Origin: Limnoperna fortunei
Lineage: Eukaryota; Mollusca; Bivalvia; Mytilida; Modiolidae
Length of the DNA: 64,000 nt
Direction of reading: 5' to 3'
NCBI GenBank assembly: GCA_944474755.1
Contig: OX104112.1
Span: 59,303,640-59,367,639 of the forward strand
Part shown: positions 34,559 through 46,129 of the stretch, piece after piece
Layout: the number at the start of each line of letters is the position of its first letter
How positions within the stretch are numbered: position 1 is the stretch's first letter
Notes under the pieces: generated by a model
The model's input: only the letters and a program-made list of their open reading frames with translations
The model's database searches: none
Told to the model about the DNA's origin: nothing
Program-made: the position numbers and the translations under genes

Positions 34559-37500
34559 GACAGCCCAGGGGCACAAATTGACTTAAATGTAGAATCTGTA
34601 AAACATACTAATGATACTGATTGTATAGTAAACTCGTACAGTTTTGTAAATGAACTAGAAATCACTGAACCTAACGTGATACACACATTTGTTGAATTAG
34701 ATTTATATTCACCTATCTATGATGACCATTCCTGCATTGTTGATTTTGAAACTGATTATGTTAACTGTTTGTATAGATACCTAAGTAACAATATAAATGA
34801 TTTCCCTTATGTTTATCACACAAGCAATTGTTCAGCTGATCAAAACTTAATCAATTCTGAAAAGAAAGAATCTTTACCAAATGTGAAAGCATCTAACAAT
34901 AATAAAATCAATACAAACCATTTTTTACAATTATTATATGTAAATTGCTGTGGTATAAAACTGAAATTACAATACCCAGAATTTTGTGACTTAATTAGTA
35001 ACCATGATATTTGTTGTTTTGTGGAAAGCAAGACTGACGATATTGATGTTTTAAATTTACCTGGGTATGTTTTTCATATGAAAAATAGAAAGAAAGTTTC
35101 AAACCGCCGGTCAGGCGGAATTGTGCTTGCTTTTAAAGAAGAACTAAGCGACTGCATTGAGTTAATAAATACTAGTAGTAGGTTTGTACTGTGGTTTAAA
35201 TGTAAAGGTGATCTGTTTCACACTAAAGCTCACGTTATTTTTGGTATTGTATACATTCCCCCGGAGAATACAAGGTACTCTTCAGAAGACGCATTTCATG
35301 AAATTGAACAAGAATATCTGTCTCTTTCACTTAACACCCAAAATGTTTGCCTAATAGGTGACTTTAATGCAAGGACTGCGTCTGAAAAGGACTTTGTAGA
35401 CTTCGGCGAAAATCGGCACTCTAATGACCAAAATTTGAATGAATATGTAGATAATTGTGTAAGCATCCTTCAGAACTTAAATATACCTGTCAATAGAACA
35501 AATATGGATGTTGCAAAAAATAAGTATGGAAACTTTTTGTTACAGTTTTGCAAAGCCAACAGCTTATTTATTGTTAATAGTAGGGTTGGTAATGACCAAT
35601 ATGTAGGAAAATTTACATGTAAAAACTCTAGCGTTGTAGACTATTGTATTGTAAAACCACAACTTTTTAAATGTTTGAAAGATTTTGAAGTGTTAGATTT
35701 TAATAAATTGTTCTCTGATGTACATTGCCCAATACATATAACATTTGAAACGTATCTTAGCAACACAGAAGCTAAAATAGAACATGAAACGGCAAAAGGT
35801 GAACAAAAATGTGTAGTCAAACCGTGGAACCCAGAAAAAAACTTAAGTTACCAAACCAATATTAACGAAGTAAAGATACAAGAGCTTGAAGCTCAATTAT
35901 TAGACTGTAGAACTCGCATTGGTGAGGTTAATGATGATACTGTAAACTTTTTAACAAATCAATTGTGTGTGAAATATTCCTTGATTCTGGGCAAAAAACA
36001 TTTGGCACAAAACCAAAAAAAGAAAAACATACTAGAAAAAGTCACTTTAACGATAAACCATGGTTTGATTTAGATTGTAAATTTTCCCGCCAAAATTATA
36101 GAAAATTAAAAAAACGATTCAAAAAGAATCGTAACCCTGAAAATAGCACAAGTATGAAAAATGCTGAGAAAAATTATAAAAAGACTATGGATAGAAAATA
36201 TAAAGAATTTTGCCAAAACCTTTCTAAGAATATTCACGACTATGATAAATCCGATCCAAAGAAGTTTTGGCGAATCCTTCGTGGGCACAGAAAAAGTCGA
36301 CAACCTACTATCGAATTTGAGTCACTGTTTAACTTTTTTAAAGACCTTAATATGGATAATAGTAACGACGATATAGACAATATTCAAGACCCAAACCCAA
36401 ACGAAATCCCCGAGTTTTTAAATAATGACTTAAACAGTCCCATCTCCAAGGAAGAAATTATGAAATGTATCCAAAATCTCAAGAACGATAAAGCACACGG
36501 TGAAGACGAAATTATAAACGAATATATAAAGGAAACAGCTTTTCGTTGTATTAATGTTTATGAACTACTTTTTAGTATTATTTTTGATAAAGGTTTACTA
36601 CCACATACCTGGCTAGTTGGTATCTACAAGAATAAGGGTGACTCGAAAGATCCCAAAAACTACAGACCAATTACGATATTAAGTTGTCTAGGAAAATTAT
36701 TTACATCTGTCCTAAACGCACGGCTTGTAAAATTTTCAGATGATTTTAATATTATCAAGGAAAATCAATGCGGATTTAGACAAGAATATTCAACTGTTGA
36801 TAACATTTTTTGTCTATTCTCTTTGTTTCAACTACTAAAAGTTAAAAAGAAAAAGATGTTTTGTATATTCATCGATTTTGAAAAAGCTTTTGACAAAGTT
36901 TGGCGTGATGGGTTGTTTTATAAGTTAGCTATGAACAATATTAATGGTAAGTTGTACAATGTAATTGTAAACATGTATGCAAATATTAAATCATGTGTAT
37001 CTTATAACAATTATACCTCTGATTATTTTGATTGTAAAAATGGTGTTCGTCAGGGAGAAAACCTCTCCCCCTTTTTGTTTGCTTTATTTTTAAATGATCT
37101 AGACACTTATCTACTTTCAAAGAATATCACTGGTTTAAAAACTCTATCGGATGAGTTAGAAAAGGAATTGGATGTATTTTTAAAATTATTTGTTATTTTA
37201 TACGCTGACGACACAGTCTTGATGTCCGAAGATGTGCATGACTTGCAAAACCAACTTAATGTCTTTCGTGATTATTGTAACAACTGGAAACTAAAAGTAA
37301 ATGTTAGTAAAACAAAAGTCATCATATTTGGAAGTGGTAGAGTGTCTCGACTTGTTGCTTTTAAATATGATGATATTGATCTAGAAATTGTAGACGAGTT
37401 TAACTATTTAGGAGTTATTTTTACAAAAACCGGAAATTTTTCTATGAATAAAAAATATCTTGCAGAAAAAGCGCAAAAAGCTATGTACGAAATCATGAAA

Positions 37501-38391
37501 ATGGGTAGGATGTACAAGCTTTCTATTAAACTGCAACTGCAATTATTTGATAAAATGATAAAACCGATCCTTTTATATGGTTGCGAAGTTTGGGGATTTT
37601 GAAACAATGAAATACTGGAACGCGTACAGTTAAAGTTTTGTAAGACAATATTAAACTTAAAGTCATCGACCCCTACCTTCATGGTTTATGGGGAATTAGG
37701 TAGATACCCAATAGAACTTGACATTAAGCAGCGAATGATATCTTTCTGGGCAAAACTTATATGTGGAAAAGAGTCGAAATATTCAAATATTTTATATAGA
37801 CTGTTAAAACATTTATATTTCATTAATAAGGATCTACAGTTCAGTTGGATTAAAAATATTGAAAATATATTAAATGAATGTGGTTTTACATATATATGGG
37901 AAACCGAGAATTTTGTAAATAGAAAACAACTTACTGCTATAGTTAGGCAGCGCTTGCATGACCAGTTTTTGCAACATTGGAACTCATTGTTACAAAACTC
38001 ATCAAAATCATTAAACTATAGAATATACAAAACTGATCTTAAATTCGAAGAATATTTAAACATTTTACCCATGAAAGAAGCTTTATTATTTTGTAGATTT
38101 AGAACTACAAACCATCATTTACCCATAGAAACTGGTAGGTGGAATAATATTGGCAGAACCGAACGATTGTGTAACATCTGTAGTTCTAGTCAAATTGGTG
38201 ATGAATATCATTACATATTTGAATGTGCAAAAATTAATAACCAAAGAAATAATCTAATTCCAAAATATTATACTAAGCTTCATAACACTGTGAAGTTCTC
38301 TTACCTCATGAATAGCAAACGAAAACCAATTCTGATAAAACTGTGCAAATTTATAAAGTGTATTTTCGATACAGTTTGTACTCCTGGCTAA
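34559..38391 (+). pseudogene. LINE ORF2: endonuclease and RT, frameshift plus stop
   Basis: The endonuclease (34920-35750) shows L-Y-V-N-C-C-G, C-F-V-E-S-K-T-D, G-I-V-Y-I-P-P, L-I-G-D-F-N-A-R and S-D-V-H-C-P. An A-rich segment near 36000 carries a frameshift; the RT then runs in the next frame (35965-37602). It shows K-N-Y-R-P-I-T-I-L-S, I-D-F-E-K-A-F-D-K-V, G-V-R-Q-G-E-N-L-S-P and catalytic L-Y-A-D-D-T-V-L near 37200. A TGA at 37600-37602 is followed in frame by the C-terminal region with C-N-I-C...H-Y-I-F-E-C. There is no ATG between the ORF1 TAG and the endonuclease core. Confidence 0.8.
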
Positions 38392-38556
38392 GTGCCTTAT
38401 ATTTTATTCACTTAATTACTTATGTATTTATTTATTTTTGTGTGTAAAATTTTTTATTACTATGTAAATAATGTATATATTGTATATAGTTGTAATGTCT
38501 CTGTACCAATGTAATGCATTGGCTGTTTGAGAATAAAGATATCTACATATCTACAA

Positions 38557-38945
38557 GCGACAGACATGATAGCGTGGCCTAACTAAAGCAATTATGTTTT
38601 TCAACTATTCATTCCAATAGATAAAACAAGCCATTTATAATTATTCAAGATATAAAATATTATAACATATTTTGCATGTGTTGTTTCTTTTAAAAGTACA
38701 TCAGGTCATTGAAAACGCGTAAGTATGTTGTCTTAGAGCGTCACTAATTTGGAATAAATATAGAAATAAACTTTACCAGAATTGAAGAAAACCGAAATCT
38801 GCATCGTTCCTAGAAATTAGTCTAATAGATACTATATCATGTCTATGTTATATGTAGTAAGTATAGACAAATTATATAAGGAATCAAAAATCTTAAATAA
38901 AAACAAATGAATTGATGAACAAAGTTAAAAATTTCATTACAATTA
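38557..38945. other. Spacer between LINE and tyrosinase
   Basis: Holds the tyrosinase 3'UTR on the minus strand. No canonical AATAAA was found close to the stop. Confidence 0.4.
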
Positions 38946-38949
38946 ATCT

Positions 38950-40384
38950 TTAGTTTTCACAAGAAAACCTCAAGAATGGTCTGATTTCAGCATTAGGATC
39001 CTCACTTGTAGAATCCATGTACATGAGAGGAATCTCATCTGTTACTTTAATAACACCAGAACATTCTTTGTATGTAGACCTGGAAACTAGACAGCTTGGC
39101 TTGCACACACCACCATAGGAATCATAAACGGTTACGTAAGCTTTTGATTCACCCAATGAGACAGGCTTCTCGAAAGCAATAAAGGCAACAATGTCAGAGG
39201 AGACCGATCTTTCATCAATAATTACATTACCAACGTGCCTACCTTTATATGAAAATCCGTCGGTCTGAAATGTGATGTTGAATGTTTTGGGCTCCTGCAA
39301 TGGTAGAACGTGTGTATATCTCTTATGCACATTTGTAATCATTATAGTTGTTGTTACCATATTGTTAAAATTAGATGGATCAAAACGCCACGCGCTGAAG
39401 TTTTGGGATTTGTGTTCGAGATATAGATTGATATTTAAATCTATGTTTATTTTATTTCCATCTATGTCAACTGACCTTTTCTTTCGAGAACTTGTTCTTG
39501 GATCTATAATGCTCACTGCAAACCTTCTGGGCATTGATGGAGCAGATTCAGCAGCAGTTAATGTGTTATTCATCTCGGAGGCTAAAGCAGAGGGGACAGC
39601 GCCAGAGGTAAGAATATTCATCTTACCTTGAGGAGTGAACATTATTGTTATGCCTTTGAAGTCGTTATCATCAACAAATTGTTTTCTTGTACGAGACACA
39701 CATTCATGTTTTCTGTAGTCACAGTAAAGATAGGCCTTGGATGCACCACCACAGTTATTTTGACATGTTGGCGCGGCAGCATATTTATAAATGTCTCTCG
39801 TGAAAGAGTTACTATATCCATCAATATTCTTTTTGGGTGGCATCAGGTTGGCCATGATATTATTAGGCTGGTGAGCAGGATCGGTAGTTGCAGGATAGTC
39901 CTTTTCAGGATTTATTCCTAGACTAATTTGCCGTTCCCTAAATCTTTCCCAGAGATAATCAATGAAACAATGATGCAGAAAAAAAATCGGATCCATTGGA
40001 CTGGTATTTAAGCCGGCCATATGACCATCTCTACCACCAACCCATAGATGAACTCCATCATGATGTCGTTCTAAATTGTCTTCATCGGTTGCTGCTGTCG
40101 GAGATAAAATTTCTTTATGATATCTCTTGTTCAATACAGACTGGATTTTTGTTGGGTCAATTAAGGAGCTGTCCGGGCCAGGTATATCTCGCCTCAGATA
40201 CGTATTGTCAGACGGGGTTCTCCACAATGCAAACGGACCTGTATAAACTACCCCTCTGCCATTACCAAGAAAGATTTCACTCAAGAGAATAGTATCAGCT
40301 GGATTGTTCATTCTAAAATCTGTTCTTGAATCCCAGTAAGGTAGAGCAACTCCACTTTTTTTTGTTCGAAGAGCTTCTTCAAAC
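38950..40384 (-). CDS. Tyrosinase exon 3 (CuB and C-terminus)
   Basis: Acceptor TTTTCAG|G completes the split Leu159 codon and gives F-E-E-A-L-R, the usual continuation of S-W-H-R-Y-Y-L. Stop TAA at 38950-38952 after F-S-C-E-N. Confidence 0.88.
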
Positions 40385-40433
40385 CTGAAAACAAATAAGG
40401 TTGCATTTAAGAAATATATATGTTCGATATATG

Positions 40434-40509
<76 letters not shown>

Positions 40510-42924
40510 ACTTATTTTGAGAAATTGAATATTTCCATGAAGAACAAAGCAACACATCTACTGTACATATTTCGAATATATTTTTCGCGGCATCAGTAAA
40601 AGTATTTCGTTCAGGACTATATGAAAAAACGATTTAAGTCTCCTGCAGAACATGTATGGATGTGCTTTTGTTACATTTACCAGAGCGCACGCAGATTTTC
40701 GGACGGATTCTAAAACTGTTATTTATCCTATTGTATTCTAAAATAATTAAACGTAACTAATGAAAAATGGCAATTGTATTGTAATTTTTACGATATTTTC
40801 TCATAAATTGACCTGATGGCTTACCACAAAACAGACACCGAATCAATTGCATCTTTAAATTGCCTTAGTTTCAAAAATATATAATGTGCAATGTTAGAGT
40901 TGTTTTAGTTTTCTTTTAAAGAAAAACAAATCCGTGGATCATTCGAAGAACTACCGTAATATTTTAATGTACTTACAATACAAGGTAGTATCTGTGCCAT
41001 GATACAAAATTGTAACCATTATGCGCAGTTGGTATTGCATCATTTTGATGTAGCACGGCTATTGCGTCATACTTATTAAAAGGAGAACTAGCTATCTGAA
41101 AAATACCAACAACATTAAATTGATATACTCTCATAATTTCCTGTCCAATTACTCTTGACTTGGATAGTCGCTTTACGTAAATCATCTGTCTAGTTTCTAC
41201 ATTTTTAGCTATATATGTAAACATCATCAATTTGCTCTTGCAATCGTTAAAATATATTGATATATGTTTAAGGACACATACTATTAAAAGACTTAAAAAC
41301 AATAAAAATTAATAAAAGTGAATAAGAAAAATATCAAAGAAAACCTACCGAACTACAAGAGCAAAAAGTCAAGGCATAGTTACAAATAAGGATATAGACA
41401 AACATACACAACACAAAAACCAAAAACACAAAAACAGAAAGAGAGTAACCCGAAACCAATAAAAACCATTGGTGCACTCAGGTGACAATAATTATTGCTC
41501 ATCCAACCCACACACTGAAAGTAATGATTACCCAAGTGTTATATAAGGTTGGTGAAAATTGATGCGTCCTGTATGAAACAAATGAACAAATTAACATACC
41601 AGCGATCAGTTTCAAATTTGTCCAGAAGAGCCTCATACTCTTGTATTAACGCAAGTCAACTTTATTTATCTATTCAGTTGTTGTATTTTACTTTGTACCG
41701 GTTTTAATGGTTTCCTTGTGTTTTAACAATACGCTCTATGTAGAAAGTGCAAGTCGATTTAGAACCAGTGTACACCGGTTTCGTATTGATTATTTCCCTT
41801 TGTAAAACAAAATGGCGTGAATATACAATAAACACGACGTTGTGAGAAACATCACTATTTCCAACCCGAATGGCAACAAAATCGAATAACGACATTGACG
41901 ACTATTCAAATTTTACAGGGCAATCTGAACTTCGCTTCTAAGATAATAAAACATTTTTTGATCGCTTCAAACTTAAGTTTTCCGTTTCGAAGAAGCTTGA
42001 TAATTGACAACAATGGTCTACGAATCTTCTTTTCGTCAGACAGGGTTTATTTATTGTTTAATGACATTAACAGTCCCCATAGTCGTTTTAGACAGGTTTT
42101 CTTGGTCAAAACGAACGGAAAACACGGTTGTTTGTCGCGTAAGACAGGGAGTCGTTATATAAAGGTAAAATGAATGGGAAAATGCTCAGGAGGAATAAAT
42201 ACGGTCGCATAACACAGGAAGTCTTTATATGGAGGGGGTCGCTAAGACAGGTTTGACTGTACTACATATTCTTATTTGTTTTAATAACGGAAGCCATTCA
42301 GTTCCATTCTGTTGGTATCTTTCTCAAGTGGTATTTATATAAATTTAAAGGACACTTGCTTTGAAGGAATTATAAAAGAAATGAAAGTAAATATATATGT
42401 TCATTTAAAGTAATTAATCAAGTAATTGAGTATAATTTTATTATTATAGCAACATTAAAATATCCGCAAGAATTACTTGATATAAATCGTCACAATGATT
42501 TTCTTTTATTTTCTTATTATTTCTTCTTGAACATAAATTCTCAAAATAATAAAGTACATTCAGTTACCTTTTCTTTTTTAAGAGCATTCACGGCGTCAAA
42601 GAAGTCTACTCGTTCAGTCTCAGTTAGTGCTCTTATTTCTTTTCTTACTCTTAGCTTGGTTTGTCTTTTAAGTCGTATGTTTATTTTCCTACCAAGAGAA
42701 TCCAGCCACTGAAGAGTATCTCCATCTAATCCGTGGTAGGTATTATTTCCAAATAAGTGTAACAGATAGTTATTTAAGCAGCTGGTCTGGACTTGATGTC
42801 TGTTTGCAGCAGTGATAGGATATTTGGAATAGCAATCTTGCAAAACCTCTGGCATATCATCCTCTTCAATACGTGCGAGAACTAACAGTGGAAGAGCGAA
42901 CAGCAGATATACAAAATTCGTCAT
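38950..42924 (-). CDS. Secreted tyrosinase (phenol oxidase), three coding exons
   Basis: Exons 42924-42568, 41095-40977 and 40384-38950 join into 636 residues with consensus GT-AG sites. A signal peptide (MTNFVYLLFALPLLVLA) points to secretion. Type 3 copper site CuA has His135, His144 and His153 (H-Q-N-D, A-H-N-G, S-W-H-R-Y-Y-L). CuB has H-D-G-V-H at 267-271 and F-F-L-H-H-C-F-I-D near 296-297, so all ligands are present. Such enzymes oxidise phenols to quinones and in bivalves act in shell, periostracum, byssus or pigment chemistry. A Cys-rich segment follows (residues 365-390), then F-A-V-S-I-I-D-P-R-T at about 447-456. R-K-K-R-S at 459-463 is a possible cleavage site before a C-terminal beta-rich domain. 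Intact by inspection. Confidence 0.88.
40437..40507. repeat. (AT)n microsatellite in tyrosinase intron 2
   Basis: About 70 bp of AT dinucleotides, about 50 bp upstream of exon 3 on the coding strand. Confidence 0.9.
40977..41095 (-). CDS. Tyrosinase exon 2 (CuA)
   Basis: 119 bp between acceptor ATTTTTCAG and donor TT|GTAAGT. It enters in phase 0 and leaves two bases. Starts I-A-S-S-P-F-N-K-Y-D and carries all three CuA histidines. Confidence 0.88.
41390..41530 (-). repeat. Interspersed repeat in tyrosinase intron 1
   Basis: Reverse complement of part of 45650-45730: CACCTGAGTGCACC, GGTTT...TTATTGGTTTC, GGTTACTC, then a T/G-rich stretch ending TGTGTTGTGT. A widely dispersed type; I cannot name it. 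Confidence 0.55.
42568..42924 (-). CDS. Tyrosinase exon 1 (coding)
   Basis: ATG at 42924, two bases after the acceptor TTTTTCTGCAG. The donor is AAG|GTAACT after A-L-K-K-E-K (phase 0). Encodes the signal peptide, a two-cysteine segment, and the V-R-K-E-I-R-A-L-T-E-T-E-R stretch typical just before CuA in molluscan tyrosinases. Confidence 0.85.
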
Positions 42925-43070
42925 CTCTGCAGAAAAAGTATATGCTATTTATTATTTTTTATTAAATTGTTTAGTCAGTCTGGAAATACTTTTTTGAATT
43001 CATACAAGAACAACTATAATACACAAGTATTAACTAAGACTTCTTTCAATTTTATTTCGTATATACCTAC

Positions 43071-43090
43071 CTGAGGTTGTCCCCAAAGGT
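43071..43090 (-). other. Tyrosinase 5'UTR exon
   Basis: Donor CTCAG|GTAGGT at 43071/43070 shortly downstream of a TATA box. The start is estimated about 30 bp from the box, giving an exon of about 15-25 bp. The intron runs to 42927. Confidence 0.5.
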
Positions 43091-43111
43091 TTCCTATGTT
43101 ATCAAATGTAG

Positions 43112-43120
43112 CTTTATATA
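43112..43120 (-). promoter_or_regulatory. TATA box of tyrosinase
   Basis: TATATAAAG on the minus strand, well placed for the 5'UTR exon at 43071. Confidence 0.6.
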
Positions 43121-43124
43121 GTAT

Positions 43125-44140
43125 TTACAATGACCCCAGACAATCGATCCATGTGAACTATATCTGAAGGAAGATATATGTTTTTGTTATTGCTTTTAAA
43201 TTATTTTCATTGTTGTTAAAATCCTGGTAGAGCTGTAATTTGTCTGAGAATTTTAATAACCCTTTATAATCGCGTAGTATCTTCTATCCGGCTCTTTTAT
43301 ACTATTCAATAAAATGTCATGACAGATCACAATTTAATAAATTCATAAATTCTTCCAAACCATAAAAATTGTACCACAACGAGATGTAAAAAGGAATAAA
43401 AGTTTACGGAAAATCCTGGTTATGTGTCTATTTAAGCATTATTAAATAATTGTTAATGAACAGGCTATTCGATATTACCTGGTTTGGGTGAAGTCTTAAC
43501 CTATTCCGAATTCGATCATAAATGATCAGTAGAACGATTTCTAATATTGACCATAGTGAGATGGTTCCAAAATCAAAAGCTCCGCCAGTACACGTAGTTC
43601 TGACTCTTACATGGATCTTCTTCTGGAAATACTCAGGAAAACTTTAAACTAGACTCTACGACTTAGTAGGTTATGATTAAGGTATCTTATACACCGCATT
43701 CTCCAAAAAAGCTCTCGTGTTAATTGTTCAAACCTTCATAGTATAATTTCATGGAAAAATATGCTAATTTAAATTTCAGTTAACTGTAACTTACTAGTTC
43801 ATTAACAACTTTGTGTATAACTTTCATCTGCTTACCCTTTTAAGCAGAGCATTATAATTAATTATCGTAGAATGTATATTAAAGTTTAACTTTTTAAACC
43901 TACCGAAAATTTGAACGTAAGAAAACTTTACTATAATTTACTAGCTCTGTTCAAAATGCCACGTCGTTTACTTGTTATTCATTTACAAAACAAGTTACTT
44001 TAGTAAGCTGCATTTATGTAGAAATTGAAGAACGTTTCTGACTAGCAACAAGCGCGACTTTAAAACGCTTTTTTGCCTAAAACATTTATCATGCCATTGA
44101 TATCATAATATATATATTTCACGTATACGTATATATATGT
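43125..44140. other. Gene-free upstream flank
   Basis: AT-rich, no supported gene or repeat. Confidence 0.4.
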
Positions 44141-44142
44141 AC

Positions 44143-44440
44143 ACCTGAAGGTGATTAACATACTGTCTTTTACTGTCCAATATAAACGTTACATGAAGGT
44201 GGTTCACGTACGGTCTTATAACTGCCCAACATAAACTTTACCTGAAGGTGGATAACGTACGGTCTTATTCTGTCCACTATAAACTTTACCTGAAGTTGGT
44301 TAAGGTACGGTCTTATACTGTCCAATATAAACTTTACCTGAAGGTGGTTAACGTACGGTCTTATACTGTCCACTATAAACTTTACCTGAAGGTGGTTAAC
44401 GTAAGCTCGTATACTGTCCATTATAAACGTTACCACGTGA
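44143..44440 (+). repeat. 48-bp tandem repeat, about six units
   Basis: Unit TTTACCTGAAGGTGGTTAAC followed by GTACGGTCTTATACTGTCC and a short link. The period is a multiple of three, so open frames on both strands come for free. Not a CRISPR array: there are no unique spacers. Confidence 0.85.
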
Positions 44441-44444
44441 CACT

Positions 44445-44974
44445 ATATTAGGTCTACTCGAACTGTTTTTTAGAGCTTTAAAGGAAATACTAAAAAAGTA
44501 AACATAACTGGTGTTCCTTAATAATTTTATTGTGTTATGTTCTTGTTTAAAAAATTCCAAAATTGCAGAATTCTTATCATATATCATTCATATTAAGGTT
44601 GGTAAATTACTTGCATGGATACAACCATTCATAACATACATGGATGATTTCTATACGTTCCGCACATTTTTGTTTTACTATTTTATATAATTAACTTTTG
44701 TTTTACATCTTATAAAGCATTGCACTGGCCAAGTGACGTAGATAGACAATATAATTATTGTTGTGAACATCGATTTCATGGTATGTCAGATTGAAAATAG
44801 GTAGTGATATATTCACATATACAGCAACAGCAGGTAACGTTTACTTGATATCCTTTCGTTATTTTTCCAATAAGTTTTGTTCTTTTTAATTTCAATATTC
44901 ATGCTTTAAAACAAAACATTATTAGTAGCTATAAATTATACATTGATGTTTTCAAGAGTAACCCACATGTGATA
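44445..44974. other. Gene-free stretch
   Basis: No supported feature. Confidence 0.4.
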
Positions 44975-45510
44975 TTTATTATCTTGATGCTCATTTTACC
45001 TTCTAACGATGTTCAGCTAAATCCCGGATGAGCAAGGTGAATTGTCTGTTTAACATGTCAACTCAAAGAGAATGTGCTGCTAAAATGGCTTCAATTGAGA
45101 GGCTGATATATATGACTAATATCAGACCCATCTTGATTGCAGTGTTAAACAATACAATATTATAATAACTGGAGACCTAAATGTTACCTTACAATAGAGT
45201 GAAGACATTGATATAATTAGACTTTAGGTTCTTAAAAATACTATACAAGTACCAACAAGTATAGCTTACACCTTGCCTCTGCTCGATCCTAATTTAGTTA
45301 GCGCATACTGCTCGGTATTTGACTCGCATGCTATTCAAGTTAAAAGACAATATACATTGCACAACTTTTTTGCGATGGGTTTCCGAATTTCTAGACCAGT
45401 CTCTGCCGTTGACAACTACGGTACTCCAATATTTGTTTTTGAACATAGGTTGATGTTATCCCTTCAGAAGTTCTATGGCCGTCACCAATACTTAATTGAT
45501 ACATTATAGA
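44975..45510 (+). pseudogene. LINE 5' relic: 2A-like peptide and endonuclease fragments
   Basis: Begins with a hydrophobic run leading into P-S-N-D-V-Q-L-N-P-G followed by TGA (45029-45031). This is the shape of the D-x-E-x-N-P-G-P translational-skip motif found at the N-terminus of some CR1/L2-type elements, with the final Pro codon replaced by a stop. Endonuclease-like pieces follow in shifting frames: S-N-I-R-P-like text, I-I-I-T-G-D-L-N-V-T, then L-L-D-P-N-L-V. No RT attached. Confidence 0.5.
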
Positions 45511-45589
45511 AAATTCATCTTTCAAATACGATCAGACATTTTTGCAGCGACATTGGTAGTCCTTTCCTGCATTTGACATTTTCCTAAAC

Positions 45590-45740
45590 ATCATAATGAG
45601 TAACTCGGAGTGCGGTTTAATTAGAACCAGGTACTACTTAATACTCCTGAGCACCTGAGTGCACCCATAGGTTTTATTGGTTTCAGGTTACTCCTTTTTT
45701 TGTTTTAGTTTCGTGTTGTGTGTTTGTATGAATCCGGATT
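45590..45740 (+). repeat. Interspersed repeat
   Basis: Contains GAGCACCTGAGTGCACCCAT, AGGTTTTATTGGTTTCAGG, TTACTCCTTTTTTTG and GTGTTGTGTGTTTG; an inverted relative lies at 41390-41530. Confidence 0.5.
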
Positions 45741-46129
45741 TGTAATCGCCCCTTGAGTTTCGGCTATGGTCGTTCGGTCGGTTTGTATTTTGTATTCTAA
45801 CCTTTGGACATATTGCAGATTAGAATCGTGCATTATGCCTTCTTACCTTGGGAAATATTTTCGCAATGACAGGACAAGACTATAATTGTATAATTATGGC
45901 ACAGAACAAAATAATTAATACTGTTATTTTATTCATCAGTATTCAAGTACATATTTTTGTACTTTTTGTATATTGTCAACGGAAAACCGAATTCGGCGAA
46001 TGATTGGTTACAAATCGTTAATGCTTTTACAAGAAGAAAGAGTCTCGTAAAAATCAACAATATCAACACACATTTTTGTAATTTTTAGATTTCGAAACTG
46101 GAGTCTCTTAAGAGCCTGTAATAGCTCAC

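Larger units (their letters stand above)
33641..38556 (+). mobile_element. Second LINE (Jockey/CR1-like group), nearly full length
   Basis: Plus-strand non-LTR element with ORF1 (coiled coil plus RRM-like region), then endonuclease, RT and a CxxC...H...C tail. The 3'UTR ends in AATAAA (38532-38537) and a short tandem ATATCTAC tail. It has one frameshift and one TGA within ORF2. The 5' boundary is uncertain. Clade assignment beyond the Jockey/CR1-like group is not possible by eye. Confidence 0.8.

Noticed and set aside
41590..41660. Possible extra tyrosinase exon reading E-Y-E-A-L-L-D-K-F-E-T-D-R-W before a GTATGT donor
   Set aside because: Exon 1 joins exon 2 directly in phase 0 and gives the expected protein. 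The acceptor is weak and inclusion would break the frame.
44170..44436. 88-codon ORF with repeated peptide
   Set aside because: By-product of the 48-bp tandem repeat.
44143..44440. CRISPR-like array
   Set aside because: A contiguous 48-bp tandem repeat with no unique spacers, in animal DNA.
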